From NCBI GenBank assembly GCA_963753075.1, contig CAVWAR010000002.1, forward strand, positions 620,001-684,000: a DNA stretch of 64,000 bases, given 5' to 3'. Of the stretch, positions 8,659-16,836 are shown piece by piece. The notes beneath the pieces are model-generated. The model made no database searches. It saw nothing but the letters and a program-made list of their open reading frames with translations, and was not told the origin of the DNA. A program made the position numbers and the translations under genes. Numbering within the stretch: the stretch's first letter is position 1; the number at the start of each line of letters is the position of its first letter. This stretch comes from Prado023 sp963753075 (GTDB lineage Bacteria > Actinomycetota > Actinomycetes > S36-B12 > CAIYMF01).

Positions 8659-9840
8659 TCAGCGACCCTCGAACTCCAGGGCTACCTCCGCTGTCGTGGA
8701 CTGGTCGACCAGTCCAAGCTGCCAGGCCACGGTCACCGCCTCCACGGCGTTGTCGACGTAGTACATGGGCAGGCCCTCCTCGCGCAGGTTCGCCGCCCGC
8801 TCGGAGACCTCCGCGATGCGCTCGGGCAGGTGGGACCCGACGTACACGAGGATCATGGCCCGGATCCGGCCCGGGTACTCGCGAGCCATGACCTCGTAGG
8901 TCTCCGGGTCGCCCTGTCCGACGTCGCCGATCAGGATGAACGAGTACTCGGGCATGCCGTCAAGGAGTGCCCGGATCGTGCTGCGCTTGTGCTCGCGGCC
9001 GTCGCGCATGATCCGGTCCGAGGTGGGCCCCCAGTCCGTGAGGAACAGCGGACCGCGAGGGAACCGATGCATGTTGGTGAACGCGACCAGGTAGTCGTAG
9101 AGGTTCCACGATCCCGTCGATACGTAGAAGAACGGCACCCCGCGTCCGGGCCCGTTCGCGCGGGCCAACCCGGCGTAGAGGGTGGACATGCCTGGCACCG
9201 GCTTGCGATCGGCAACGTCGCGGAGCAGCGTCCGTCCGGCGGCCATCCACCCCTGGGTCAGCCCGGTCTTCATGATGGTGTCGTCGATGTCGGAGACGAC
9301 AGCCAGGCCCCCGCGGGGGTCTGGGACGAGCACCCGCCCGGTGGTGTGCGTCACGGATCCCAGAACGGGGTCCAGGTCCATGACGTGCCAGCCGGGCGAC
9401 AGCGGGCCGACGGCGAGCTCGATGTGCAGGTAGCCGTCGGCATCGCTGGTGAACTCCCCGGACACCTCACCGATGGAGGCGCTGACCGTCACGTCGGCGA
9501 TGGTCAGCACCGTGAACCGGCGCAGGTTGGCGCGCAGTGTGCGGCCCATCCCCATCGGCATGTCGCCGACCGTGAACAGCGGCTTCTCGATGGTACGAGC
9601 GGTCAGGTGCGCCACGCCGTCGGCGTACCAGCCCCGGTACGGCACGACCACGGTCGGGCGCAGGGCCTGGCGGCGGGTCTTGTACTGGATCCGCCCCGTG
9701 TTCAGAGACTTGTCGACGTTCTGGGCGACGGCGACCCAATCGACGTCCTCGATCGCACCGGCCACCTTCGCCTCGATTCCGCGGATCGCACCGGCGAATG
9801 CGGAAGCGCCCGGAAGTCCGGACAGTTCGGGGATGTTCAC
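8659..9840 (-). CDS. App1-family phosphatidate phosphatase-like protein
   Basis: 393 residues. The C-terminal half is an App1 (DUF2183) catalytic domain of the HAD-like type with the nucleophile motif DIDDT at residues 184-188, then FYVSTGSWN, GPLFLTDWG and LIGDVGQGDPE, covering the expected catalytic blocks. In yeast App1 dephosphorylates phosphatidate; bacterial roles are unproven. The N-terminal half (VVVPYRGW to about GRVLVPD) is a beta-rich domain typical of bacterial members. Start is GTG 9840 with AGGAG upstream. No signal peptide is seen. It converges on the TetR gene with a 17-base gap and diverges from the proline dehydrogenase-like gene. Confidence 0.85.
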   Translation of the reverse strand: MNIPELSGLPGASAFAGAIRGIEAKVAGAIEDVDWVAVAQNVDKSLNTGRIQYKTRRQALRPTVVVPYRGWYADGVAHLTARTIEKPLFTVGDMPMGMGRTLRANLRRFTVLTIADVTVSASIGEVSGEFTSDADGYLHIELAVGPLSPGWHVMDLDPVLGSVTHTTGRVLVPDPRGGLAVVSDIDDTIMKTGLTQGWMAAGRTLLRDVADRKPVPGMSTLYAGLARANGPGRGVPFFYVSTGSWNLYDYLVAFTNMHRFPRGPLFLTDWGPTSDRIMRDGREHKRSTIRALLDGMPEYSFILIGDVGQGDPETYEVMAREYPGRIRAMILVYVGSHLPERIAEVSERAANLREEGLPMYYVDNAVEAVTVAWQLGLVDQSTTAEVALEFEGR

Positions 9841-9986
9841 CTGCCCTGCCTCTCCTGTGGTCTCGGCAAGGCTACCGGCCGGAGCGCGCTGCTGGCGAGT
9901 GCGCAGTGCCTGCGCTGCCGACCACGTGCTCCGGTGCGACGAGCCGACCTGACCCCGCGTAGCCTTCGCGGCGGAGGTGTGCAGCC

Positions 9987-10904
9987 ATGGTGGATGTGAG
10001 TGGCGTTCTCAAGCTCGTACCGACCCGGGACTCGATCGTCGCGGCGCTCGATGGTCTCCCGGCCGCCCACGGGGCGATCAGGCCGTTCGTGCCGGGAGAG
10101 ACGGTGGGGGCGGCTGTGCCGGTCGTGGAGGACGTGATCCTGGCGGGCATGTCGGCCTCGGTCGCCTACCTGCCCGACAGTGACTCCACCGCGTCGGCGC
10201 GGCTGGTCCACATGGCCACGATCGATGCCCTGGACTCGGCCCATGTGGCCGAGGGCTCGGACCTGATGGTCGACCTGGCTGCGCTGGGCATGTCCAGGGG
10301 GGTGGACCAGGCACAGATCGCCGCCGACCTTGCGGCCCTGTGCGGAGCCGCCGAGCAGGTGGGTATGTCCGTGACGGTCGCCGGCGTCGCGCACGAGCAC
10401 CTCGACGCGGCCCTTGCGGTCCATGCCGCTGTTGCCGCCGAGCATCCGGATCTCGGCATGACCGTGTCGGCGAGCTTGTTGCGCTCGGAGGCGGACTGCG
10501 GTGATCTGGCCCGACGAGGTTCCCGGGTGCGCCTGGTCCGGCAGGAGACGGCCGAGCCCGAGGGGCTTGCCTTCACCGATGCCCACGAGATCGACAAGTC
10601 CTACGTCCGCTGTACCCGACTGCTGATGGCGATGGACAGCCGGATCGTCGTGGCCACCCATGACCCGCAGCTGATCGAGATCGCCTCAGCCCTTGCTGTC
10701 CGCTCGGATCGTGATCCCGCGGGCTTCTCGTTCCAGTTCCGGCTGGGGGTTCGTCCAGACGCCGCCGCGGAGCTGGTCTCCACCGGGGCTCGGGTCGGGA
10801 TCCTCGTTCCGTTCGGGCCGGATTGGGCCACCTACGTGTCCACCCGGATCGCGCTGCGGCCGAACTCCATGCTCCAGGCGGCCCGAGCCGCACTCGGCCG
10901 GTGA
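9987..10904 (+). CDS. Proline dehydrogenase-like protein with degenerate active site
   Basis: 305 residues, the length of an actinobacterial monofunctional proline dehydrogenase, and colinear with that family: DKSYVRC, VATHDPQLIEIA, FSFQFRLGVRPD, ILVPFGPDW and ALRP are all in order. Active enzymes carry a Lys in a KLSALG-type motif, a MEDH-type motif, a KGAYKEP-type motif, VPYG and YFMRRLAERP. Here the matching segments read VDLAALG, VAGVAH, VRQETAEP, VPFG and YVSTRIALRP, so the Lys, the Asp, the tyrosine and one of the paired arginines are changed. The comparison is from memory of the family. Its 3' end overlaps proC by 4 bases (GTGA), so translation is probably coupled. GGAGG precedes the ATG. 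Likely a non-catalytic or repurposed paralogue. Confidence 0.8.
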   Translation: MVDVSGVLKLVPTRDSIVAALDGLPAAHGAIRPFVPGETVGAAVPVVEDVILAGMSASVAYLPDSDSTASARLVHMATIDALDSAHVAEGSDLMVDLAALGMSRGVDQAQIAADLAALCGAAEQVGMSVTVAGVAHEHLDAALAVHAAVAAEHPDLGMTVSASLLRSEADCGDLARRGSRVRLVRQETAEPEGLAFTDAHEIDKSYVRCTRLLMAMDSRIVVATHDPQLIEIASALAVRSDRDPAGFSFQFRLGVRPDAAAELVSTGARVGILVPFGPDWATYVSTRIALRPNSMLQAARAALGR

Positions 10905-11719
10905 CGCCGGTGTCCGCGCACCCCCGGATCGCCATGCTCGGGACCGGTCGGATGGGCGAGGCTGTCCTGGCGGGGATGATCCAGGCAGGGTGGGACCCCG
11001 CCCTGATCATGGGGGCCGAGGCGCATGAGCCGACCGCCCGCGCGGTCCACGAGCGCCGCGGCATCGAGTTCCGCCCCGCGGCGCAGGCCGTTGCCGGTGC
11101 GGAGCTCGTCGTTGTCGCAGTCAAGCCGCACCATGTCCCCGGAGCCCTCGATGCTGTGGCGACGGCCCTGCCTCCCGGCGCCACCGTGGTCTCCCTGGCC
11201 GCCGGAGTCTCCACCTCCACGCTGGCCGCGCATCTCCCGCCCGGGACGCCCGTGGTGCGGGTGATGCCCAACACGCCGGCGCTGGTGGGTGTGGGCATGT
11301 CGGTGATGTCGCCCGGCCCGGGTTGCCCCCCGGAGTCCCTGGAGCTGGCTGAGCGGATCCTGGCTGCGGTCGGCGAGGTCCGCACGGTCCCCGAATCGCA
11401 GCAGGATGCAGTCACGGCCGTGAGCGGTTCCGGTCCCGCCTACGTGTTCTACCTCGCCGAGGCAATGATCGATGCCGGCGCGGTGCTCGGGCTGCCGCCC
11501 GAACTGGCCCGGGACCTTGCGGTCCAGACCCTGCTCGGGGCGGCCACGATGCTCCGCGACACCGACGCCAGCCCCGCGGTCCTCCGTGCGAATGTCACGT
11601 CCCCGGGGGGAACGACCGCCGCAGCGGTGCAGGTGCTCGATGACGCTTCGGTCAAGGCCACCTTCACGGACGCCATCGGCGCGGCCCGGGACCGCTCGGC
11701 CGAGTTGGGCCGGTCCTGA
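10901..11719 (+). CDS. proC: ProC, pyrroline-5-carboxylate reductase
   Basis: Final step of proline synthesis: NAD(P)H-dependent reduction of pyrroline-5-carboxylate in the cytoplasm. The 272-residue protein has the N-terminal Rossmann motif (IAMLGTGRMGEAVLAGM), the VMPNTPALVGVG segment, and the C-terminal dimerisation/active-site helices with the family signature (SGPAYVFYLAEAM, then RANVTSPGGTT). GTG 10901 overlaps the stop of the upstream proline dehydrogenase-like gene by 4 bases; GTG 10910 is also possible. It sits in the order proC, HTH gene, bS22, epimerase known from mycobacteria, but here trkA, trkH and acuC are inserted between proC and the HTH gene. Confidence 0.95.
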   Translation: MTPVSAHPRIAMLGTGRMGEAVLAGMIQAGWDPALIMGAEAHEPTARAVHERRGIEFRPAAQAVAGAELVVVAVKPHHVPGALDAVATALPPGATVVSLAAGVSTSTLAAHLPPGTPVVRVMPNTPALVGVGMSVMSPGPGCPPESLELAERILAAVGEVRTVPESQQDAVTAVSGSGPAYVFYLAEAMIDAGAVLGLPPELARDLAVQTLLGAATMLRDTDASPAVLRANVTSPGGTTAAAVQVLDDASVKATFTDAIGAARDRSAELGRS

Positions 11720-11727
11720 GAGTCCGG

Positions 11728-12390
11728 TCACATCAGGAGGGGTGACACCTCGTCCTCCGGCCCGCAGACCACGAGCACGTCATCCCGGTGCAGGATCAGG
11801 TCCGGGCTGGGCAGCTCCGGCATCCCCAGCCCCCCGCGGCTGACGGCCAGGACGAGGATCCCCTTCTCGTTGAGGTCCCGGGCCTCGGCGAGCGGGTGGC
11901 CCTCCTGCGCCGCGCTCACCGGCAGGGCGGCGTAGGCGAGTCCATCCACCGTGGGGATGTACTCGGTCCGGTGCCCCAGCAGTGAATGGGCGACTCGCCG
12001 ACCCACCTCGAGCTCCGGGTACACGACCTCCGTGACGCCGATCTTGCGCAGGATCTTGGCCTGCTGGGCGTTGATCGCCTTGGCCCAGATGACCGGGATC
12101 TTGAAGTTCTCCTTGAGCACGAGCGCGCAGACCAATGAGGACTCCACAGCATCCCCGATGGCCACCACAGCACGTGTGTACTCCCCGACGCCGAGCTGTT
12201 CGAGGGCCTCCTTGCTCGTGACGTCAGCCTCGACCGCCATGGTCACCTTCTTGCTCACCTGGCGGACCAGCTCGGGATCGCGATCGATGGCCAGGACCTC
12301 GCAGCCCTCCCTGGTCAGGGCAACCGCCACGGACTGGCCGAACCGGCCCAGACCCAGGACCACGACCGGCTCAACCTCGCGCGCAGCCAT
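11728..12390 (-). CDS. trkA: TrkA/KtrA-type regulatory subunit of K+ uptake
   Basis: Cytoplasmic gating ring subunit of a Trk/Ktr potassium transporter. The 220 residues form an RCK-N domain with a nucleotide-binding Rossmann motif (VVVLGLGRFGQSVA, acidic residue in LAIDRD) and a C-terminal RCK-C domain (HPLAEARDLNEKGILVLA, then DDVLVVCGPEDE). The single RCK module and length fit KtrA-like proteins rather than the double-length E. coli TrkA. The gene lies 21 bases downstream of trkH on the same strand, so they form an operon. RCK-C domains of this type bind c-di-AMP in several Gram-positive bacteria; with disA in the same window that control is plausible but not shown. Confidence 0.9.
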   Translation of the reverse strand: MAAREVEPVVVLGLGRFGQSVAVALTREGCEVLAIDRDPELVRQVSKKVTMAVEADVTSKEALEQLGVGEYTRAVVAIGDAVESSLVCALVLKENFKIPVIWAKAINAQQAKILRKIGVTEVVYPELEVGRRVAHSLLGHRTEYIPTVDGLAYAALPVSAAQEGHPLAEARDLNEKGILVLAVSRGGLGMPELPSPDLILHRDDVLVVCGPEDEVSPLLM

Positions 12391-12411
12391 CTGACTCTCC
12401 TCTCATGGACA

Positions 12412-14034
12412 TCAGCCGATCATCGGCCGGCCCTCGGGCAGCCGGTGCTCACGAACCGTGGCCCGCAGGGACAACGATGAGGCCAGGGTGATGGGACCCA
12501 CCCTGCCCAGGAACATGAGACCGACCAGAAGCAGCTGCGCCGGCTCGGGCAGGGTGGGCGTGACGTTGGCGCTCAGCCCGACCGTCGCCAGGGCCGAGGT
12601 GGCCTCGAACAGCGTCCGGTCGAGGGCCAGTTCGGTCATGGCCTGCAGGGCCATGGTCCCGACGAGCACGGCCCCGAGGCTGATCATGGCCACGGAGATG
12701 GCCACCCGCACCGTCGAGTTCGGGATCCGGCGGTCGAGCACGTTCACGTCGGTGTGGCCGCGGATCTCGGCACGTGCCGCCACGATCAGGATCACGATGG
12801 TGGTCACCTTGATCCCACCAGCGGTGCTGCCGCTGCCCGCCCCGATGAACATCAGCACGTCGGTCAGCAGCCGGGTCTCGGGGACGACCACGCCGTAGTC
12901 GACGGTGTTGAAGCCGGCCGTCCGGGGCGTGATGCCGCCGGAGAAGACCGACTGCATCACCTTCTCCCACCACGACATGGCCCCCAGGGTTCCCGGGTTG
13001 CGCCACTCGAAGAGGGCGAACCCGACGCTCCCCACGGTCATGATGATGGCGGTGCCGATCAGCATCAGCCGGGTGTGCAGCGACAGCGGGATCGGGTTGC
13101 GGAATCCGAGCTTCTCCGGATGGAAGTCGCCGAGCCGGTAGCGCGAGCGGCGGGACAGCTCGCGTCCACGGGCGATCACGTCATCGTGGCTCATCGGCGG
13201 TGTGGAGCGGCGTGGCAGCAGCCCGCGTGCACCAGTGCCCCGTCGGAAGAGCTCGAAGACGACGAGGAAGCCCAGGCCGCCGATGACGATGGCCAGGGCG
13301 ATCGGCACGAGGATCAGCGGATCCTGGCCGTAGGAGACCAGGGAGTCGGAGGCCAGCCCGAAACCGGCGTTGTTGAACGCGCTGATGCTGTGGAAGACGC
13401 CCTGCCACCCCGCCTCGACCCACGGCAGGTCGTAGGACAGCCAGAACCGGGCACCGAGCAGAAGGGCCACGACCGCCTCGACGGTCAGGGTGATCGCCGC
13501 CAGCGCCTTGAGGACCTGTCGGACGTCGCCCTGGGTCAACGCGCCGGTCTCCGCCTGGGCGGCAAGCCGGGAGGCCGCTCCGAGCTTGCGGTTCAGCAGC
13601 AGGATCCACAGGGTCCCGAGCGCCTGGATGCCGAAGCCACCGATCTGGATGAGCAGCAGGATCGTGACCTTGCCTGCAGGGCTCCAGTAGGTGGCGGTGT
13701 CCACCACGGTCAGGCCCGTCACGCACGTCGCGCTGACGGCGGTGAACAGCGCGTCGCCGGGACTTGCGGCCCCGTCGCCGGCGCGCATCACCGGCAGCAT
13801 CAGCAGCAGCGCCCCCGCACCACAGAGCATCGCGAACGAGGTGACGATGGTGCGGGTCGGGGATCGGCGGGCGATTGCGGCCTGCTGGGCCTGGGAGCGG
13901 GCAACGACCTCCGAGGAGCCCGCGTCGCCGGCGGCGAAGGACCGCAACCTGTCGGCGCTCGGACTGTCCTCGTGCAGGCGCCGTGCTCGGAGCATCCGGC
14001 GTCGCGGCTCGTTGCGGGCGCGACGCGGGACCAT
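12412..14034 (-). CDS. trkH: TrkH/KtrB-type K+ transporter membrane subunit
   Basis: Pore subunit of the potassium uptake system partnered with the adjacent RCK protein. About 540 residues with four M1-P-M2 repeats; selectivity-filter segments are visible around TAVSATCVTGLTVVD, SISAFNNAGFGL, TPRTAGFNT and LSANVTP. A basic, Arg-rich N-terminal cytoplasmic extension of about 55 residues precedes the first membrane span (IVTSFAMLCGAGALLLMLP). ATG 14034 is used; no strong ribosome site is seen and a later Met at 13995 is possible. The frame stays open further upstream, but that part runs antisense to acuC and is not real. It diverges from acuC across about 90 bases. Confidence 0.92.
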   Translation of the reverse strand: MVPRRARNEPRRRMLRARRLHEDSPSADRLRSFAAGDAGSSEVVARSQAQQAAIARRSPTRTIVTSFAMLCGAGALLLMLPVMRAGDGAASPGDALFTAVSATCVTGLTVVDTATYWSPAGKVTILLLIQIGGFGIQALGTLWILLLNRKLGAASRLAAQAETGALTQGDVRQVLKALAAITLTVEAVVALLLGARFWLSYDLPWVEAGWQGVFHSISAFNNAGFGLASDSLVSYGQDPLILVPIALAIVIGGLGFLVVFELFRRGTGARGLLPRRSTPPMSHDDVIARGRELSRRSRYRLGDFHPEKLGFRNPIPLSLHTRLMLIGTAIIMTVGSVGFALFEWRNPGTLGAMSWWEKVMQSVFSGGITPRTAGFNTVDYGVVVPETRLLTDVLMFIGAGSGSTAGGIKVTTIVILIVAARAEIRGHTDVNVLDRRIPNSTVRVAISVAMISLGAVLVGTMALQAMTELALDRTLFEATSALATVGLSANVTPTLPEPAQLLLVGLMFLGRVGPITLASSLSLRATVREHRLPEGRPMIG

Positions 14035-14124
14035 GGCGCCGAGGCTATTGACTCCTGGGGCGTCATGCCCGTTGCCGCCCGTCCGGGTGCCGTCCCGGAC
14101 CGAACTGGGGCTACGGTGGGGTGC

Positions 14125-15321
14125 GTGAGCGATCGGGTGGCCGTGATCGCCGATCCCTCGTTGTCGGCGTACAACTTCGGGCTCGGGCATCCCATGGCGC
14201 CCATCCGGGTGCAGTTGGCCATGCGGCTGGCTGAGGACTTCGGGTTGCTCGACCAGGCCGACGCCAAGGTGATCCGCGATGTGGCACCGGCTGGGGTGCA
14301 CGACCTGGTCAAGGTGCATGTGCCCGACTTCCTGACCGCTGTCCGGACGGCGGGGCACACCGGCGACCCGGGTGCGCCGCGCTTCGGGATGGGCACCGAC
14401 GACGTCCCGGTCTTCCCGCGGATGCACGAGGCGGCCGCGCACCTGTGCGGTGCCACCATCCGAGCCGTCGATGAGGTCCACTCCGGTCGGACTGAGCATG
14501 CCGTCAACCTCTTCGGGGGAATGCACCACGCGATGGCTGACCGCGCTGCGGGCTTCTGCGTCTACAACGACGTTGGGGTGGCGATCCGCTGGTTGCTCGA
14601 CCATGGTGTTCAGCGGGTCGCCTACATCGACGTGGATGCCCACCACGGCGACGGTGTGGAGGCGATGTTCTACGACGACCCCCGAGTGCTCACGATGAGC
14701 CTGCACGAGAGCGGCCGGACCCTGTTCCCGGGCACCGGTTGGCCGACGGACACCGGCGGGCCGCATGCACTCGGGACCGCGGTGAACGTGGCACTGCCCG
14801 CCGGGACCTCGGACAACCAGTGGCTTCGAGCCTTCAACGCTGTCGTGCCGGCGGTCCTGGAGGAGTTCGGGGCGGAGTTCCTGGTCAGCCAGCATGGGTG
14901 CGACTCACACTTCGATGACTCCATGGCCCACCTGCTGCTCAGCGTCGATGGGCAGCGCGCCTCCTACTCCGCCGTGCACAGGTTGGCCCACCGGCTCGCT
15001 GGCGGACGCTGGGTGGCGGTCGGTGGCGGCGGCTACGAGGTGGTCGACGTTGTTCCCAGGGCCTGGACCCACCTGATCGCCGAGGCACTGCATCAGCCGA
15101 TCGCCCCGCAGACGGCCACTCCGGAGGCGTTCCGGGTGTTCGTCCAGGACCTGCTCGGACGCCCCGGGCCTGGCCGGATGACCGACGGCAACGACCCCTG
15201 GGCGCTGCCCTTCGAGCGCAGCTACCATCCCGAGGACCCGTTGGACCGGGCGATCATGGACACCCGCCGTGCGGTGTTCCCGCACTGGGGGCTGGTCGCG
15301 GACCCGTTCGGGGCGTTCTGA
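14125..15321 (+). CDS. acuC: AcuC-type deacetylase (class I/II HDAC fold)
   Basis: Zn-dependent protein deacetylase of the acetoin-utilization/AcuC family, which in Bacillus deacetylates acetyl-CoA synthetase. 398 residues, as usual. Motifs: HPMAPIR near the N-terminus, FGGMHHAM (catalytic His pair), YNDVGVAIRWLL, and the zinc-binding AYIDVDAHHGDGVE, then LSLHESG-type (MSLHESGRTLFPGTG), VSQHGCDSHFDD and GGGGYEV. GTG 14125 gives the expected N-terminus (VSDRVAVIADPS). It is a single gene facing away from trkH. A 5-base-arm hairpin lies just after the stop, but it is weak. Confidence 0.9.
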   Translation: MSDRVAVIADPSLSAYNFGLGHPMAPIRVQLAMRLAEDFGLLDQADAKVIRDVAPAGVHDLVKVHVPDFLTAVRTAGHTGDPGAPRFGMGTDDVPVFPRMHEAAAHLCGATIRAVDEVHSGRTEHAVNLFGGMHHAMADRAAGFCVYNDVGVAIRWLLDHGVQRVAYIDVDAHHGDGVEAMFYDDPRVLTMSLHESGRTLFPGTGWPTDTGGPHALGTAVNVALPAGTSDNQWLRAFNAVVPAVLEEFGAEFLVSQHGCDSHFDDSMAHLLLSVDGQRASYSAVHRLAHRLAGGRWVAVGGGGYEVVDVVPRAWTHLIAEALHQPIAPQTATPEAFRVFVQDLLGRPGPGRMTDGNDPWALPFERSYHPEDPLDRAIMDTRRAVFPHWGLVADPFGAF

Positions 15322-15415
15322 CCGACGCGCCCCCGGGGTCGGTGCGCCCGAGCCATTTCATCTGCGGGCGAGCACGCGTATCCTTGGTTCATTGACACGC
15401 GTTGGGAGGTGTCCC

Positions 15416-15613
15416 GTGACTGATCGGCCCTTGGCTGAGGTGCGGCTCCTGACTGTCGCCGAGGTGGCGGCGATCCTGCGGTTGTCCAAGATGACCGTCT
15501 ACCGGATGGTGAATGCCGGCACCCTGCCCGCGCTGAAGGTCGGGCGCTCCGTGCGGATCCCGGAGTACGTGGTGGACGAGTACCTGCGCAACTCCTTCGT
15601 CGACACTGCCTGA
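15416..15613 (+). CDS. Small excisionase-type/BldC-like HTH DNA-binding protein
   Basis: 65 residues, almost entirely one MerR/excisionase-type winged helix-turn-helix (LLTVAEVAAILRLSKMTVYR, then GTLPALKVGRSVRIPEYVVDEYL). GTG 15416 is preceded by GGGAGG at a good distance and gives the expected start. From memory, the same small HTH gene stands immediately before bS22 and the galE2-like epimerase in mycobacteria (Rv0500A). It is not phage-associated here despite the excisionase label. Targets are unknown; family relatives such as BldC control development in streptomycetes. Confidence 0.9.
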   Translation: MTDRPLAEVRLLTVAEVAAILRLSKMTVYRMVNAGTLPALKVGRSVRIPEYVVDEYLRNSFVDTA

Positions 15614-15645
15614 CTGGGTGCCGGCAGGCGCCGGCCGACCGGTTT

Positions 15646-15662
15646 CCGGGCCACCGGCCCGG
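15646..15662 (+). terminator. Short GC hairpin after the HTH gene
   Basis: CCGGGCC and GGCCCGG are perfect 7-base arms with a 3-base loop, 33 bases after the HTH stop. It lies upstream of the bS22 gene and may terminate or attenuate the HTH transcript. A TACGAT -10-like box follows at about 15667, so bS22 may have its own promoter. Confidence 0.45.
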
Positions 15663-15707
15663 GCGGTACGATGGCGGTAATTTCCGGCAAGTCAGTGAGG
15701 TTCACCC

Positions 15708-15806
15708 GTGGGTTCTGTCATCAAGAAGCGTCGCAAGCGGATGGCGAAGAAGAAGCACCGCAAGCTGCTGAAGCGCACGCGGGTCCAGCGGCGCAACGCG
15801 AAGTAG
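15708..15806 (+). CDS. Small ribosomal subunit protein bS22 (AURKAIP1/COX24 domain)
   Basis: A 32-residue, extremely basic peptide starting MGSVIKKRRKRMAKKKHRK and ending RRNAK. It has the AURKAIP1/COX24 signature found in the actinobacterial 30S protein bS22, which lies near the decoding centre in mycobacterial ribosome structures. GTG start with GAGG 8 bases upstream. It is 4 bases from the next gene, so the two are probably cotranscribed, in the same order as Rv0500B-Rv0501 of M. tuberculosis. It is easily missed because of its size, but length, composition and context all agree. Confidence 0.92.
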   Translation: MGSVIKKRRKRMAKKKHRKLLKRTRVQRRNAK

Positions 15807-15810
15807 CGCC

Positions 15811-16836
15811 GTGGCGCGCGTCGTTCTGGTGACCGGAGCCTCCCGGTACTTGGGCGGCAGGATGGCGCGCCTGCTCACTGAGGACCCCTCGATCGAGCGG
15901 GTCATCGGTGTTGACGTCGTCACCCCCACCGCGGACATCGGCGGGGCGGACTTCGTCCGGGCCGACATCCGCAACCCCATCATCGGCAAGGTGATCTCCA
16001 CTGCGGGGGTCGACACCGTGGTGCACATGGGAGTCATCGCCACGCCGCGCCAGGCTGGCGGGCGGACCCCGATGAAGGAGATCAACGTCATCGGGACGAT
16101 GCAGCTGCTGGCGGCGTGCCAGAAGGCCTCGTCGGTGGAGAAGCTCGTCGTGAAGTCCTCGACGACCGTGTACGGGTCGGGGGCGGGCGACCCGGCCCTG
16201 ATGACCGAGGACATGGAGCCGAGCCACCTGCCCGGATCCGGGTGGGCCAAGGACTCGGTCGAGGTGGAGTCCTACGTGCGCGGCCTTGCCCGCCGACGCC
16301 CTGACATGACGGTGACCACGTTGCGGTTCGCCAACTTCCTCGGGCCGACGGCCAACACCCCCATGGCCCAGTACTTCTCACTGCCCGTGATCCCGACCGT
16401 TCTCGGCTACGACGCCCGCCTGCAGTTCGTTCACGAGGACGATGGCCTTGACGTGATGCGTCGGGCCACGGTGCAGGACCACCCCGGCATCTACAACGTT
16501 GCCGGTGACGGGGTTCTGGCCCTCTCCCAGGCCATCCGGCGCGCCGGCCGGGTGGAGGTGCCCGTGTGGTCGCCCTTCGTCGGCCTCGTCGGCCGCTGGG
16601 TGCGGCGCGGTGGGTTCGCTGACTTCAGCCCGGAGCAGATCCGGCTGCTCACCCATGGCCGGGCCGTCGACACCGCACGGCTCAAGGAGGAGTACGGCTT
16701 CTCCCCGAAGTTCACCTCCGCAGCGGCCTTCGAGGACTTCGTCGTGTCCAGGCGGCTGAACAACATGCTCTCGCCGGAGCTGGTGACCGGAGCGGAAACG
16801 GTCGCGGGACGGATCCTCTCGGGGTGGTCGACATGA
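15811..16836 (+). CDS. NAD-dependent epimerase/dehydratase (GalE2-like, SDR family)
   Basis: 341-residue extended short-chain dehydrogenase/reductase. The N-terminal nucleotide-binding motif is VLVTGASRYLGGRMA, and VVHMGVIA, VKSSTTVYG and RFANFLGP follow the extended-SDR pattern. The catalytic Tyr-Lys motif is not in its standard YxxxK form, which is common in this actinobacterial subgroup, so true UDP-galactose epimerase activity is doubtful. GTG start at 15811, 4 bases after bS22. Its stop overlaps the acyltransferase start as ATGA. The pair corresponds to Rv0501-Rv0502. Confidence 0.85.
   Translation: MARVVLVTGASRYLGGRMARLLTEDPSIERVIGVDVVTPTADIGGADFVRADIRNPIIGKVISTAGVDTVVHMGVIATPRQAGGRTPMKEINVIGTMQLLAACQKASSVEKLVVKSSTTVYGSGAGDPALMTEDMEPSHLPGSGWAKDSVEVESYVRGLARRRPDMTVTTLRFANFLGPTANTPMAQYFSLPVIPTVLGYDARLQFVHEDDGLDVMRRATVQDHPGIYNVAGDGVLALSQAIRRAGRVEVPVWSPFVGLVGRWVRRGGFADFSPEQIRLLTHGRAVDTARLKEEYGFSPKFTSAAAFEDFVVSRRLNNMLSPELVTGAETVAGRILSGWST

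Noticed and set aside
14035..14895. Upstream extension of the trkH frame by about 287 codons
   Set aside because: It runs antisense through acuC, whose catalytic motifs are intact; the TrkH family starts near ATG 14034.
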